Notes: generated by a model not told the origin, from the letters alone. Shown: positions 15,716-24,849, counted from the first letter of the stretch. The stretch: DNA of 36,528 nt from REEP01 sp964517265 (GCA_964517265.1 CAZFBS010000031.1:1-36528), one strand, 5' to 3'. Numbers and translations are program-made.

Positions 15716-16348
15716 CTAGAAGAAGGTTTCCGGAATGATCACCACATCGCCGGGAAGCACGGCGACATTGGCCGCAATCTCTCCGCCCCGTAGCAGATCG
15801 TCGAGGCGGACACGGAACTGCTGCTGTGAGCCGTCGACGGTCCGCACCAGACTGGCGCGGTTCCCGTCGGCAAAAGGCGTCAATCCCCCCACCGCGATCA
15901 TCACATCCAGCAGCGTCATGTCAGCCCGGTAGGGAATCGCGCGTGGCTGCTGGGCCTGCCCGACAACACGAACCTGCTGCTCGAACATTCCGACGAAGTT
16001 GGTGACGATGACGGTCACGAGCGGGTTCTGGATGAAAACGCCCAGTTCCCGTTCCATCTCCCGCCCGAGTTCGCTCGGCGTCTTGCCGGCGGCGACAAGA
16101 TCTTCCAGCAGAGGCACGGAAATCCGGCCATCGGGTCGAACCGGAACCGTCGTCGTCAACTCGGGATTGCGCCACACGAAGATATTGACGACATCGCCGG
16201 GACCAATCCGATAGGCGGGAGATTCATGAACTTCCCCCACGTCTGCCGGCGGCAGGTTGTCTGTTCTGGCGCATGCGGTAACCGCCAATGCGGCACCAAC
16301 AAGCAGGGCGACGGCAAGCACAGGTCTAAAGGCAAGCGTTCCAATCAT
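15716..16348 (-). CDS. PEP-CTERM/XrtA-associated polysaccharide export lipoprotein
   Basis: The 210-residue product is a Wza-like polysaccharide export protein. A signal peptide ends in the lipobox LAVTAC (Cys near residue 26), so it should be an outer-membrane or periplasmic lipoprotein. The poly_export domain begins YRIGPGDVVNIFVWRNPELTTTVPVRPDG and continues with VTVIVTNFVG; a SLBB-like segment follows (VRVVGQAQQPRAIPY ... DVMIAVGGLTPFADGN), closing with VLPGDVVIIPE. The VWRNPEL form is typical of the family that accompanies exosortase XrtA/PEP-CTERM loci. It is shorter than full Wza and lacks its long C-terminal helix region. ATG 16348 is used with GAGAG upstream. The gene lies downstream of the PrsR-type regulator in the same direction, 169 bases away. 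Confidence 0.88.
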   Translation of the reverse strand: MIGTLAFRPVLAVALLVGAALAVTACARTDNLPPADVGEVHESPAYRIGPGDVVNIFVWRNPELTTTVPVRPDGRISVPLLEDLVAAGKTPSELGREMERELGVFIQNPLVTVIVTNFVGMFEQQVRVVGQAQQPRAIPYRADMTLLDVMIAVGGLTPFADGNRASLVRTVDGSQQQFRVRLDDLLRGGEIAANVAVLPGDVVIIPETFF

Positions 16349-16517
16349 TGAAAATCTCTCGTTGGGCAGGCGAAGGACGCCAGATGAACAATGCGTTTGC
16401 AAGGTATACGTCGTTCTGCCAGGGAAGCAAGCGCGAACAACTTTCCTTGTTGCGGATAACCTTCTTCAGCGCACCCTTGTCGTATAATGATTGTTGAAGG
16501 GGAACGCTCATTGTCTC

Positions 16518-17969
16518 TCACCATTTGATGTCATGCTCTCGCAGCAGCTGATAGAGCGTCGGCCGGCTGATTTCCAGAATCCGGGCTGCTTGCGAGACGT
16601 TGCCGGCACTCTCGATCATCGCCCGAGTGACGGCGTCGCGTTCGGCCTTGTCGCGCGACTGCTTGAGGGTTGTTCTCTCCCCCGCCTGCTCCGCCATCGC
16701 CAGATCGAGATCGCCAGGGTCGATATGGGCGGCCTGGGCTGCAACGACGGCGCGCCGGATTCGGTTCTCGAGCTCGCGAACGTTGCCGGGCCAGTTGTAG
16801 CTGGAAATGGCCGCGAGCGCCTGGGGCGTAAAGCCGCGAACGGGACGTCCCTGTTCGGTGGCGAATTGTCGCAGAAAATGATGGGCGAGAACAACGGCAT
16901 CATCCGGGCGCTCGCGCAGCGGGGGGATCTGGATGGTGACCTCGTTGAGCCGGTAGTAAAGCTCCTCGCGGAACTCGCCGGTCGTGATCTTCTTGATAAG
17001 ATCCTGATTGGTCGCACAGACAATGCGAATGTCGACGGGAATCGGCCGGCGGCCGCCGATGCGCTCGATGATTCGCTCCTGAACGAAACGGAACAACTTG
17101 GCCTGCAGCGGCAGCGGCAAATCGCCGATTTCGTCGAGAAAAAGGGTTCCCCCGTCGGCCATCTCGACCTTGCCGGCGGTCGATTTGATTGCGCCCGTGA
17201 ACGCGCCTTTTTCGTGGCCGAACAACTCGCTCTCCAGAAGGTGCTCGGGGATTGCGGCACAGTTGATCGGGATGAAGGGCTTGTTGGCCCGTTTGCTCAG
17301 ACTGTGGGCCGCCCGGGCGAAAACCTCCTTGCCGGTGCCGCTCTCGCCGAGCAGAAGGATTGTCACATCGGACGGCGCGAAGCGGCGCATCTGTTGACAA
17401 ACCTGCAGCATCTTGGGGTTGGCGGTGACCAGTCCCGGCAGCGGAACCTCCACTGCGGAACTCACCAGCTTTCTGTTTTCGTCCTCCAGCGAGAACAGCC
17501 GGAACGCACGGCGGACAATCAGGCCAAGGGTCTCGATTTCGATCGGCTTCTGGTAAAAGTCGTAGGCCCCGCGTGCGACCGCCTGAACGGCATATTCCCG
17601 TTGAGTCTGCCCGCTCATGACGATGACCTTGGTCTCCGGCGCGACCGACAGGATCGCTTGCAGAATGGCAAGACCCTCGGTCGGGCCATGGGGATCGGGG
17701 GGCAGGCCAAGATCAAGCAGAACGACGCTCGGCCGCTCCCGTTCGATCAGGGCGACCGCCTCCCGCCGCTCCTCGGCGAGGAAAACCCCGCAATCATCGA
17801 ACGCCCAGCGCAGCTGCTTTCGCAATCCTTCGTCGTCATCAACGACCAGCAGCTTGGGCTTGAGGACCCGCTCGTCTGCTTGCTTGGCTGCAACGACCGG
17901 AAAGTCACAGCCGGATTGTATGGGTGCGGACCTGGAACGAGCATGGATGAGGTCTGCTGTATCTTTCAT
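16518..17969 (-). CDS. prsR: PrsR-type sigma-54 response regulator (PEP-CTERM system)
   Basis: The 483-residue product is a three-domain NtrC-type regulator. The receiver domain (about 36-155) carries VVDDDEG, the phosphoacceptor Asp86 in LLDLGLPPDP, and AYDFYQKPIE. The AAA+ domain (about 175-405) has Walker A GESGTGKE (208-215), the sigma-54 contact motif GAFTGA (255-260) and Walker B GTLFLDEIGD. A Fis-type helix-turn-helix ends the protein (GNVSQAARILEISRPTLYQLL). The receiver's LGLPPDP and AYDFYQKP pattern matches the PrsR regulators that activate PEP-CTERM/XrtA exopolysaccharide genes. ATG 17969 is preferred over 17987 because GAGG lies six bases upstream. The usual partner kinase PrsK is not in the window. 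The downstream export gene is a natural target, though no sigma-54 promoter was found before it. Confidence 0.9.
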   Translation of the reverse strand: MKDTADLIHARSRSAPIQSGCDFPVVAAKQADERVLKPKLLVVDDDEGLRKQLRWAFDDCGVFLAEERREAVALIERERPSVVLLDLGLPPDPHGPTEGLAILQAILSVAPETKVIVMSGQTQREYAVQAVARGAYDFYQKPIEIETLGLIVRRAFRLFSLEDENRKLVSSAVEVPLPGLVTANPKMLQVCQQMRRFAPSDVTILLLGESGTGKEVFARAAHSLSKRANKPFIPINCAAIPEHLLESELFGHEKGAFTGAIKSTAGKVEMADGGTLFLDEIGDLPLPLQAKLFRFVQERIIERIGGRRPIPVDIRIVCATNQDLIKKITTGEFREELYYRLNEVTIQIPPLRERPDDAVVLAHHFLRQFATEQGRPVRGFTPQALAAISSYNWPGNVRELENRIRRAVVAAQAAHIDPGDLDLAMAEQAGERTTLKQSRDKAERDAVTRAMIESAGNVSQAARILEISRPTLYQLLREHDIKW

Positions 17970-18143
17970 CACGTCCTCGAGAGTCATTTCGTTCGCGCCG
18001 CAACCCGGGACGGAGATCGAGGCATTCGAACTTCGACCGCGTCGCTGCTGCGTCTACGCAATTTTACCACGCAGAGAAGCAAAGTTCATCAACCATTACA
18101 CGAAGATGTGCGGTGGGTGTCGGGTTGCGAAGAGGAAGCCGGA

Positions 18144-19073
18144 TTACCGCATCCGGATCTGGACGACCGAGTAAAGGTCATCGGGCACCGCGGCGAGGTC
18201 GTAGAGCACCTTCGCACCGACCGCCAACACCATCAGGGCAAGGAACAATCGCAATCGTTCTGCCGGCAGGCGGCTGCCCATGCGCACCCCGAACTGGGCT
18301 CCCGCCACGCCTCCGACCAGCAGCAGCATCGCCAGCACAACATCAACCGTCTGGTTCTGGACGGCCTGCAGGATCGTCACGTTGGCGGTGACGAAAATGA
18401 CCTGGAACAGCGAGGTCCCGACAACCACCTGCGTCGGCATTCCCAGCAGATAGATCATCGCTGGAACCATGATGAAGCCGCCGCCGACGCCCATGATCGC
18501 GGAGAGCACGCCGACGACAAATCCCACCGCCACCGGCAGAATGATGCTGATATAAAGCCGCGACTTGCGGAACCGCATCTTCCAAGGCAGTTGGTCGATC
18601 CATCTGCTGCGCTTGCTGCCCGGTCGCGCGCGATGGGGGCTTTTGCCGATGCGCTTGCCGATGAGCATTTTTGCCGACTCAAAGAGCATGAAGAGGCCGA
18701 CGATTCCCAGCAGAAGAACGTAGGCAATGCCGATCGTCACATCGATGTAACCGAGGTCGCGCAGCCAGCGGAACAGGCTGACGCCGAGGGACGATCCGAC
18801 AAAGCCGCCGGCGACCAGCACCAAGCCCATCTTGACGTCGACGTTCTCCCGCTTCCAATGCCCGATCACGCCCGAAACGGAGGCTCCGACGACCTGATTG
18901 GCTCCGGACGCCACCGCGACGGGAGCAGGAATACCGAGAAACAACAACAATGGCGTCAGCAAGAAGCCCCCGCCGACACCGAACGCTCCGGCCAGAAATC
19001 CGACAAAGCCGCCGGCCGCAAGCAGCACAAGGACGTTCTGGCTGGACTCGGCGATCGGCAGGTAGATGTCCAT
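18144..19073 (-). CDS. TauE/SafE (DUF81) family transporter
   Basis: The 309-residue product is a TauE/SafE-type membrane transporter, a family that moves sulfite, sulfoacetate or other organic anions. The two glycine-rich half-signatures are present: GFLAGAFGVGGGFLLTPLL near residue 25, and SAIMGVGGGFIMVPAMIYLLGMP in the second half. About eight hydrophobic segments are seen, with a basic cytoplasmic loop near residues 135-160 (KRIGKSPHRARPGSKR). ATG 19073 is used, with AGAGG upstream. Neighbours on both sides run in the same direction, with gaps of about 160-175 bases. Substrate unknown; a link to acetate or sulfite metabolism cannot be read from the sequence. Confidence 0.9.
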   Translation of the reverse strand: MDIYLPIAESSQNVLVLLAAGGFVGFLAGAFGVGGGFLLTPLLLFLGIPAPVAVASGANQVVGASVSGVIGHWKRENVDVKMGLVLVAGGFVGSSLGVSLFRWLRDLGYIDVTIGIAYVLLLGIVGLFMLFESAKMLIGKRIGKSPHRARPGSKRSRWIDQLPWKMRFRKSRLYISIILPVAVGFVVGVLSAIMGVGGGFIMVPAMIYLLGMPTQVVVGTSLFQVIFVTANVTILQAVQNQTVDVVLAMLLLVGGVAGAQFGVRMGSRLPAERLRLFLALMVLAVGAKVLYDLAAVPDDLYSVVQIRMR

Positions 19074-19229
19074 GATGATAAGAGGCCTCTAAAGCCGCCT
19101 GGTTTGGCTTAACCCAGGGCTCGCATCGTAGCCGGAATTTGCCATCCGTGCATCCAATCCGGTGGCCTTACGAGAGCACGGCCCTCCCGTTGCGCGTCCA
19201 CTCGCGAGAAGGCGAAAGCAGCCGTGCCG

Positions 19230-21368
19230 TCAGTACCGGATCGCGGCATACGGCGTCAGCGCGCATGCGGCTTCCGCGTCCTGCAAGGTGTGGATCCCGC
19301 GGTCGGCAAGCAGCGGAATCATCGCCACGAAGACCGAGGCCGTCGTCATCGCGTCGCCGAGCGCGGTGTGTCGTCCGGTGACCCTGATGCTGAAGCGGGC
19401 GGCGATGCCTTCGAGGGAATTCTCCTCTTGTTGCGGGTGAACAACGCTGGCGAGCAGCAAGGTATCGAGAACGGGGTTGTCGAGCCGAATGCCGGTCGCC
19501 TTCTCCTTCAGTTCGAAAAACCGCATATCGAATGCCACGTTGTGGCCGACGATCACCGTGTCTTCGACGAAGTGATGAAACCGCGGCAGAACTTCCTCGA
19601 TGACGGGCATGCCCCGAAGCATGTCCGGCGAGAGCCCGTGCACCGCCCGCGCGGCCTCGCCGATCGGCCGCCGCGGGTTGACCAGACAGTCGAAAACTTC
19701 CTGGTGCAAGATCCGGCCGTTAACGATGCGCACGGCGGCGATCGCAATGATTTCGTCACCTTGGCTGGGGGCAAGGCCGGTCGTTTCGGTATCGAGGACG
19801 GTGTAGGTCAGCTTGTTCAGGGGGACTTGGCGGACATCCTGCGCCCGCGCCGTCGTCTGGAACAATTCGAAGTCGAACGCATGGGTAAGTTCATCGGCAA
19901 GCTCGGCATCCTCGTGGGAGGGATCCTCCTCGCTGACCGGAAGAATCAGACGCAACGATGGGTAGCCGGAGGCCGGGGGCGGATGCGCCCAGATGGCGCC
20001 GCCGTGGCGTTCGATGATATCGAAGAGGGTGGAGGGAGTGCCTTCTTCGTGAGCAAGGATGTTCCGGTTGGTCCCCCAGAACTTGAGCGCTTCGTTATGC
20101 AGCGGCGCGCCTTCCCATTCCAGAACGAGCGCTGCCAGTGCGCGCCGATGCTGGAGGCTCAAACGGAAATGCTGGGCACGGCAGACTTCGATCAACTGCT
20201 CCATCAGGAAGTGGATGCATTGGCAGATCGCGTAGCTGTCCAGGCTGATCCACAACGGCTCCAGTGGCGCGCTGATCTCCAGGGAGTGGGCGGGGTCGTT
20301 CGCAACCTGCCGTTCGATCGCCGCGAGCAGATCGGTGCCGAGCACGTCCTCGAACGGCCCATGGTGGCCCAGGTCCCGCGCATGCTCCGATTCGAGCCGG
20401 TCAAGATTCTCGCTCACTCTCAAGGCCTCGCCGCGGATCACTTCGAGAAACTCGTGGCGCCGCGCGCTGTCCATGTCCGGAAACGCCAACACGGTTTCAA
20501 TCGCGGCGCGAATGCCGCCGATTGCCGAGCGCTGGCCCTCGGTGAGGGAGCGCACCAGCGAGCTGCGCCGGGCCTCCACGTCGATCCGCCGGGTGACATC
20601 CTCCAAAGTGAAGACGTAACCGCGCACGTTGCGGTCGACATCGTTGTCCAGGACCGGCATCAGGCGCACGTTGAGAAGCCTGCCGCCCGGATGGGAGGTG
20701 ACGAACGGCGTCATCACCCTCGTCTGGCCGCGCTTGAGGTGCTGTTCGATGTTGAGCAAGGCATGGGTGATCCGCTGCTTGTCCATCACGCTGTAGACGG
20801 AACGGCCGAGACCGATCCAGTTGCCGCCGGCATCGCCATTCGTGCTCTCCATCAGCGCCCGCGCGCGCTGGTTGTAGAGAAGGATGCGGCCCTCGGCATT
20901 GCAGACGAGGACGCCCTGGGTCAGCTGGGAAATGAGCGCCGCCAGGGTGTTGCGTTCTTCCTCGATCGCGGCGTTGGCCTCGCTGATCTGGGCCAGTACG
21001 TCCTGCTGCGTCGATTGATAGCGTTCGGCGAGCAGATTGATGCCGTCGACGAGATCCTCGATCGCCTCGCGACCTTGGTGGTGCAGCCGGTGCGCCGAGT
21101 TGCCGACGGCGATCAACCGGGCTTCCTCGGCGACCGCCCGCACGGGATCCACGTACCACTTGCACATCAGGTGGATCCCGAGGCCGAGCAGGAGGAACAG
21201 TGCGACGACGGTCAGGATCGGCACACCCGGGTGCCGGGCCAGCATCTGTTCCAGTGCCGCACGTTCTTCTCCGACCAACTCGGCCCATACCGCCATTCCG
21301 GCGGCGATGCCAACCGCGGCCAGCATGGCGGCGCCCACGAGGAACCAGATCCAGGCGACGGATTTCAT
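19230..21368 (-). CDS. Membrane PAS/kinase-like sensor fused to DEDDh 3'-5' exonuclease
   Basis: The 712-residue product has two transmembrane helices (about 6-28 and 48-68), a HAMP-like segment, a predicted coiled stretch, a PAS domain (about 145-260), and a degenerate histidine-kinase-like region (about 270-500). Its ATPase-like end includes IIERHGGAIWAHPPPASGYPSLRLILP. The C-terminal 190 residues form a DnaQ-type exonuclease with all DEDDh residues: D526 and E528 (DTETTG), D614 (HNVAFD), H667 and D672 (HTALGDA). I see no clear phosphoacceptor His or full N/G boxes, so kinase activity is doubtful. The ATG overlaps the stop of the cNMP-CBS-DUF294 gene (ATGA), showing coupling. In other Proteobacteria a short DnaQ-like exonuclease sits beside DUF294 and actP; here it carries its own membrane sensor. 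Confidence 0.85.
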   Translation of the reverse strand: MKSVAWIWFLVGAAMLAAVGIAAGMAVWAELVGEERAALEQMLARHPGVPILTVVALFLLLGLGIHLMCKWYVDPVRAVAEEARLIAVGNSAHRLHHQGREAIEDLVDGINLLAERYQSTQQDVLAQISEANAAIEEERNTLAALISQLTQGVLVCNAEGRILLYNQRARALMESTNGDAGGNWIGLGRSVYSVMDKQRITHALLNIEQHLKRGQTRVMTPFVTSHPGGRLLNVRLMPVLDNDVDRNVRGYVFTLEDVTRRIDVEARRSSLVRSLTEGQRSAIGGIRAAIETVLAFPDMDSARRHEFLEVIRGEALRVSENLDRLESEHARDLGHHGPFEDVLGTDLLAAIERQVANDPAHSLEISAPLEPLWISLDSYAICQCIHFLMEQLIEVCRAQHFRLSLQHRRALAALVLEWEGAPLHNEALKFWGTNRNILAHEEGTPSTLFDIIERHGGAIWAHPPPASGYPSLRLILPVSEEDPSHEDAELADELTHAFDFELFQTTARAQDVRQVPLNKLTYTVLDTETTGLAPSQGDEIIAIAAVRIVNGRILHQEVFDCLVNPRRPIGEAARAVHGLSPDMLRGMPVIEEVLPRFHHFVEDTVIVGHNVAFDMRFFELKEKATGIRLDNPVLDTLLLASVVHPQQEENSLEGIAARFSIRVTGRHTALGDAMTTASVFVAMIPLLADRGIHTLQDAEAACALTPYAAIRY

Positions 21369-23045
21369 AGCGAGTCGAGGCGGAAATGAAGGGTGATCAG
21401 AGACTTGAACTGCTTGACCACCCCCAGTGAGTCGCGCAGCAGGCTGCGTTCAAGGCGATTCAGCCCGCCGGGGCGAATGAAGTTGTTGGTGGCGACGCCG
21501 CGATCGAGCTGTTGCAACTGCGTGCGCAGGCGAAGCATTGACATGAAGTCGAACGCCTCGATCAAATCGGCGGTGAACTCCCGACCGAGCGGCCGCCGGC
21601 CGCTCAAGATCTGAAGGCGGCCGACGGTATTGGTTTCGGTCAGGCCATGCTCAAGAGCCATGCTGCGGACGCCGTGGACAACCGAGAAGATCCCGCCTTT
21701 CTTGATGTCCAACTCCCCGGCATGGTCCCCCTTTTCGACAACAAAGCGGTTGAACCAGCCAAGCGGGGTCGGGAAACTGAGCATGACCCTCGCGAAATGG
21801 CGCAAGACCGCTTCCTGGCCGCGCATGAGGTCCATCATGTGCTGTTTGAGATCCGCGAGCAGGCTCTCGTCGCCGGCCACGGCAGTGGCATCAAAGAAGA
21901 TTGCAAGCGCCATCAAGCCTTCCGCGGACGGCTGATGAATCCAGCGGAACATGTCGTCGCGAAACGTCGCCAGCGGTTTCGCCCACTCCGGGTTGGATGT
22001 CATCACATTGCCGTCGCACGGCGGGTAGCCCAGCTCCATCAGCGCCTGCGGGAAGCCTTGCGCGATCTTGCGGAAATCAGCCGGAGGCTCGCCATTGNNN
22101 NNNNNNNNNNNNNNNNNNNNNNNNNNNNNNNNNNNNNNNNNNNNNNNNNNNNNNNNNNNNNNNNNNNNNNNNNNNNNNNNNNNNNNNNNNNNNNNNNGCG
22201 ATCGCGTAGGAGCTGTTGGTCAGGTAGCTGAGCAGGTCGGTCTGCTCCATCACACCGACGATCTGCTGGTCGCGAGTGACGACGAGATGGCGGATCGCAT
22301 GTTTTGTCATCGCGACCAGGGCATCGAAGACGAGGTCTTCCTGATCGATGGTGATCAAGCCGTAGTTGGCAAGATCGCCGATCGGTGTCGTCTCCGGCAT
22401 GCCCATCAACAGGGATTTCTCGCGGACGTCCCTGCCGGTAAAAATGCCGGTTTCGTTGTTGCGCTCGACCAGCAGCGCCGAGACGCCCCGCTCCTTCATC
22501 GCCGTCGCCGCCTCGCGGATCGTCGTCTGCGGCGGGACCATGACGGGCGGGTGGAGCGCGCCCTCGCCGATCCGCGCCATCAGGAACGAGGCGGCGTCGC
22601 GCTGCTGCTGAAGGTTGATCAGCGCGTCGGCTTGGCGCGCCATTTCGGCGGTGTAGTATTCCCGGACGGCGGCGTTGGTAGTACTCAACGCGCGAAGCCG
22701 GCGCGCGGGCACAAGGTAGCAGGCGGATGCATTCTGGCAGACGAAGCTGTGCTGGCTCCGGCCTTCGATCAGTCCTCTTGAGTCGAAAGATTCGCCCGCG
22801 GCGTGGCGGGCGATCAGTCCGATCGGGCCGATCTCGTTGATGGTGCCGCGGATGATGACGTAAAGGAACCCGGGGTTCTCCCAGCGCGCGAGAACCTCAT
22901 CTCCCGGCGCGAATTCCGCGTGGGTGACCTCCGCGACGAGTTCGTCTAGTTCATCGTCTCGCAGCCGATCGAATGGCGGGACACGCCTCAGGAACGCCTT
23001 CGTATCGCTTGCATTCGGCTTGTGTGTGATCGGCTCGGGCATCAT
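21365..23045 (-). CDS. cNMP-binding/CBS/DUF294 nucleotidyltransferase, interrupted by assembly gap
   Basis: Both sides of the N-run encode one DUF294 signalling protein. Before the gap (23045 down to 22198) come a cyclic-nucleotide-binding-like domain (about 20-135) and a pair of CBS domains (about 160-280; VSALLVERNNETGIFTGRDVRE and IRHLVVTRDQQIVGVMEQTDLL). After the gap come the end of the nucleotidyltransferase domain (PPCDGNVMTSNPEW) and the DUF294 C-terminal helical domain, ending at TGA 21365. The nucleotidyltransferase core motif (GSxxRxE ... DQD) is expected exactly in the gap. I prefer ATG 23045 with GGGGGTG upstream; GTG 23054 is an alternative. The stop overlaps the exonuclease start. 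The family is suspected to sense small ligands and control acetate or energy metabolism with ActP. Confidence 0.85.
22098..22197. other. Scaffold gap (100 N)
   Basis: Exactly 100 N, the customary placeholder for a gap of unknown length. Comparison with the usual domain order suggests that roughly 80-110 residues are missing, that is more like 250-330 bases than 100. Confidence 0.95.
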
Positions 23046-23070
23046 CGACGGCACCCCCGCAACGCGAGGC

Positions 23071-23105
23071 GCCGGCCATGCCTTTCTTTCAAGGACATGG
23101 CCGGC
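23071..23105. other. Hairpin in the actP-DUF294 spacer
   Basis: GCCGGCCATG (23071-23080) and CATGGCCGGC (23096-23105) pair perfectly, and CCTT/AAGG extends the stem inside with one bulged base. It lies just upstream of the DUF294 start and downstream of the actP terminator. It may be a second terminator, an RNA-stability element or an attenuator. Confidence 0.6.
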
Positions 23106-23142
23106 TTTCCGTAGGGCGCGCCAGCATCGGCGCTTTGAGAAA

Positions 23143-23170
23143 CCCGGGCCTCAGCAACAAGAGGCCCGGG
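23143..23170 (-). terminator. Intrinsic terminator after actP
   Basis: CCCGGGCCTC (23143-23152) and GAGGCCCGGG (23161-23170) form a perfect 10-bp stem with an eight-base loop. On the minus strand it is followed by TTTCTC. It begins 18 bases past the actP stop. Confidence 0.75.
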
Positions 23171-23187
23171 GCGTTGTCGGGCGCCGC

Positions 23188-24849
23188 CTAATGAGCAGCG
23201 GCACCCTCTGCGCCGATGCCGGTCTGACACCGTACATCCTGCGCCTTGAATGCGTGGATCTCACGGCTCGCCGACGCGCTTTTGTCGGTGATCGAGAAGA
23301 ACCAGATGCTGACAAAAGCGACCGTCACTGAGTACAGAGCCGGGTACTTGGACGGGAACGGGGCCGTGCCCGCCGCGTTGCCCAAGACCTCTTCCCATAC
23401 CGTCGGGCCGAGGATGACGAGCATGGTAGCCGTAAGAAGGCCGAGCATGCCGCCGATCGCAGCGCCGCGCGTCGTCAGTTTCGACCAGAACATCGACATG
23501 AACAGGATCGGGAAGTTGATGCTCGCGGCCACCGCGAACGTCAGACCGACCAGGAAGGCGATGTTCTGTTTCTCGAACAGAATGCCGAGGATGATCGCGA
23601 TCACGCCTAGGCCCACCGTCGCGAACTTGGAGATCATTACCTCTTTCTGCTCCGTGCTTCGCCCACGGGCGAACACGTTGGCATAAAGGTCGTGAGAGAT
23701 GGCCGAAGCCCCGGCCAGCGTGAGGCCGGCGACAACGGCGAGAATGGTGGCGAAGGCGACAGCCGAGATGAACCCGAGGAGCAGGTTGCCGCCCACCGCG
23801 TTCGCCAGATGAACCGCCGCCATGTTGTTGCCACCGACAAGAGTGCCGTCGCCGCCGAAGAATCCCGGGTTCCTGGCCAGTAGAACGATGGCGCTGAACC
23901 CGATGATGAAGGTCAGAATGTAGAAGTAGCCGATGAAGCCGGTGGCATAGAACACCGACTTGCGGGCTTCCGTCGCGTTCGGCACCGTGAAGAACCGCAT
24001 CAGGATGTGGGGCAGGCCTGCGGTCCCGAACATCAGCGCGATGCCGAGCGAGATCGCATCGATGGGATTGGCGATCAGGGCGCCGGGCCCCATGATGGCG
24101 ATGCCCTTGGAGTGTGCCGCAACCGCCTCACTGAACATGGTTCCGGGGCTGAAGCCGAACTGGGCGAGCGCCAACACGGCGATGAGGGTGGCGCCGCCGA
24201 GCAGCAGGCAGGCTTTGATCATCTGCACCCAGGACGTCGCCAGCATGCCGCCGAACGTGACGTAGATGATGATCAATATCCCGACGATGATCACTGCCCA
24301 CATATACGGCAGACCGAACAAAAGCTGGATCAGCTTGCCGGCGCCGACCATCTGGCCGATCAGGTAGAGGATCACGACAACCAGGGTGCCCGTCGCCGCG
24401 ACGGTGCGGATCGGTGTCTGCTGGAGACGATAGGAGGCGACGTCCGCGAACGTGAATTTGCCGAGATTGCGCAGCTGTTCGGCGATCAGGAACATGATGA
24501 TCGGCCAGCCGACCAGCCAGCCGACCGAGTAGATGAGACCATCATAACCCGAAAGAAACACAAGGCCGGAGATGCCAAGGAAGGAGGCGGCGGACATATA
24601 GTCGCCGGCGATGGCGAGGCCGTTCTGGAAGCCGCTGAGACCGCCGCCCGCGGCATAGAAATCCTGAGCGGTCTTGGTCCGCTGCGAGGCCCAATAGGTG
24701 ATGTAGAGCGTCGCCGCGACGAAGATCAGGAACATGATGATGGCGGTGATGTTCATCCCGCCGGCGTTGGCATCCTGGGCGGCAGCGCCGCCCGCATACA
24801 GCGTCAGCGATGCTGCGGTGAGCAGCGTTCCCCACACTCGGACGTTCAT
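23188..24849 (-). CDS. actP: Cation/acetate symporter ActP
   Basis: The 553-residue product is a sodium:solute symporter of the ActP type, which takes up acetate and other short monocarboxylates. A signal-like N-terminus (LTLYAGGAAAQ) precedes about 13-14 transmembrane helices. Typical elements are WASQRTKTAQDFYAAGGGLSGFQNGLAIAGDYMSAASFLG near residue 50 (the conserved Na+/substrate region), GTAGLPHILMRFFTVPNATEARKSVFYATG, and AFATILAVVAGLTLAGASAISHDLYANV. ATG 24849 has GGGAGG upstream and overlaps the stop of the DUF485 gene as ATGA, the usual yjcH-actP arrangement. The upstream extension of the frame to 25077 is antisense-like background within DUF485. A strong terminator follows, so read-through to the DUF294 gene would be limited. 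Confidence 0.95.
   Translation of the reverse strand: MNVRVWGTLLTAASLTLYAGGAAAQDANAGGMNITAIIMFLIFVAATLYITYWASQRTKTAQDFYAAGGGLSGFQNGLAIAGDYMSAASFLGISGLVFLSGYDGLIYSVGWLVGWPIIMFLIAEQLRNLGKFTFADVASYRLQQTPIRTVAATGTLVVVILYLIGQMVGAGKLIQLLFGLPYMWAVIIVGILIIIYVTFGGMLATSWVQMIKACLLLGGATLIAVLALAQFGFSPGTMFSEAVAAHSKGIAIMGPGALIANPIDAISLGIALMFGTAGLPHILMRFFTVPNATEARKSVFYATGFIGYFYILTFIIGFSAIVLLARNPGFFGGDGTLVGGNNMAAVHLANAVGGNLLLGFISAVAFATILAVVAGLTLAGASAISHDLYANVFARGRSTEQKEVMISKFATVGLGVIAIILGILFEKQNIAFLVGLTFAVAASINFPILFMSMFWSKLTTRGAAIGGMLGLLTATMLVILGPTVWEEVLGNAAGTAPFPSKYPALYSVTVAFVSIWFFSITDKSASASREIHAFKAQDVRCQTGIGAEGAAAH

Noticed and set aside
16349..16517. Possible sigma-54 promoter (TGGCAG ... TTGCA) before the export lipoprotein gene
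   Set aside because: On the minus strand the two elements are too far apart (TTGC starts 19 bases after TGGC begins, instead of about 11), so the spacing rule for sigma-54 promoters is broken.
16491..19112. Plus-strand open frame of 873 codons antisense to PrsR and the TauE gene
   Set aside because: The protein has no recognisable domain and an antisense-type composition rich in R, D, H and Q. The opposite strand encodes two clear families. Long antisense frames are expected at this GC content.
19224..21389. Plus-strand open frame of 721 codons antisense to the sensor-exonuclease
   Set aside because: It mirrors the exonuclease gene almost end to end and shows no domain. The minus strand carries all DEDDh motifs.
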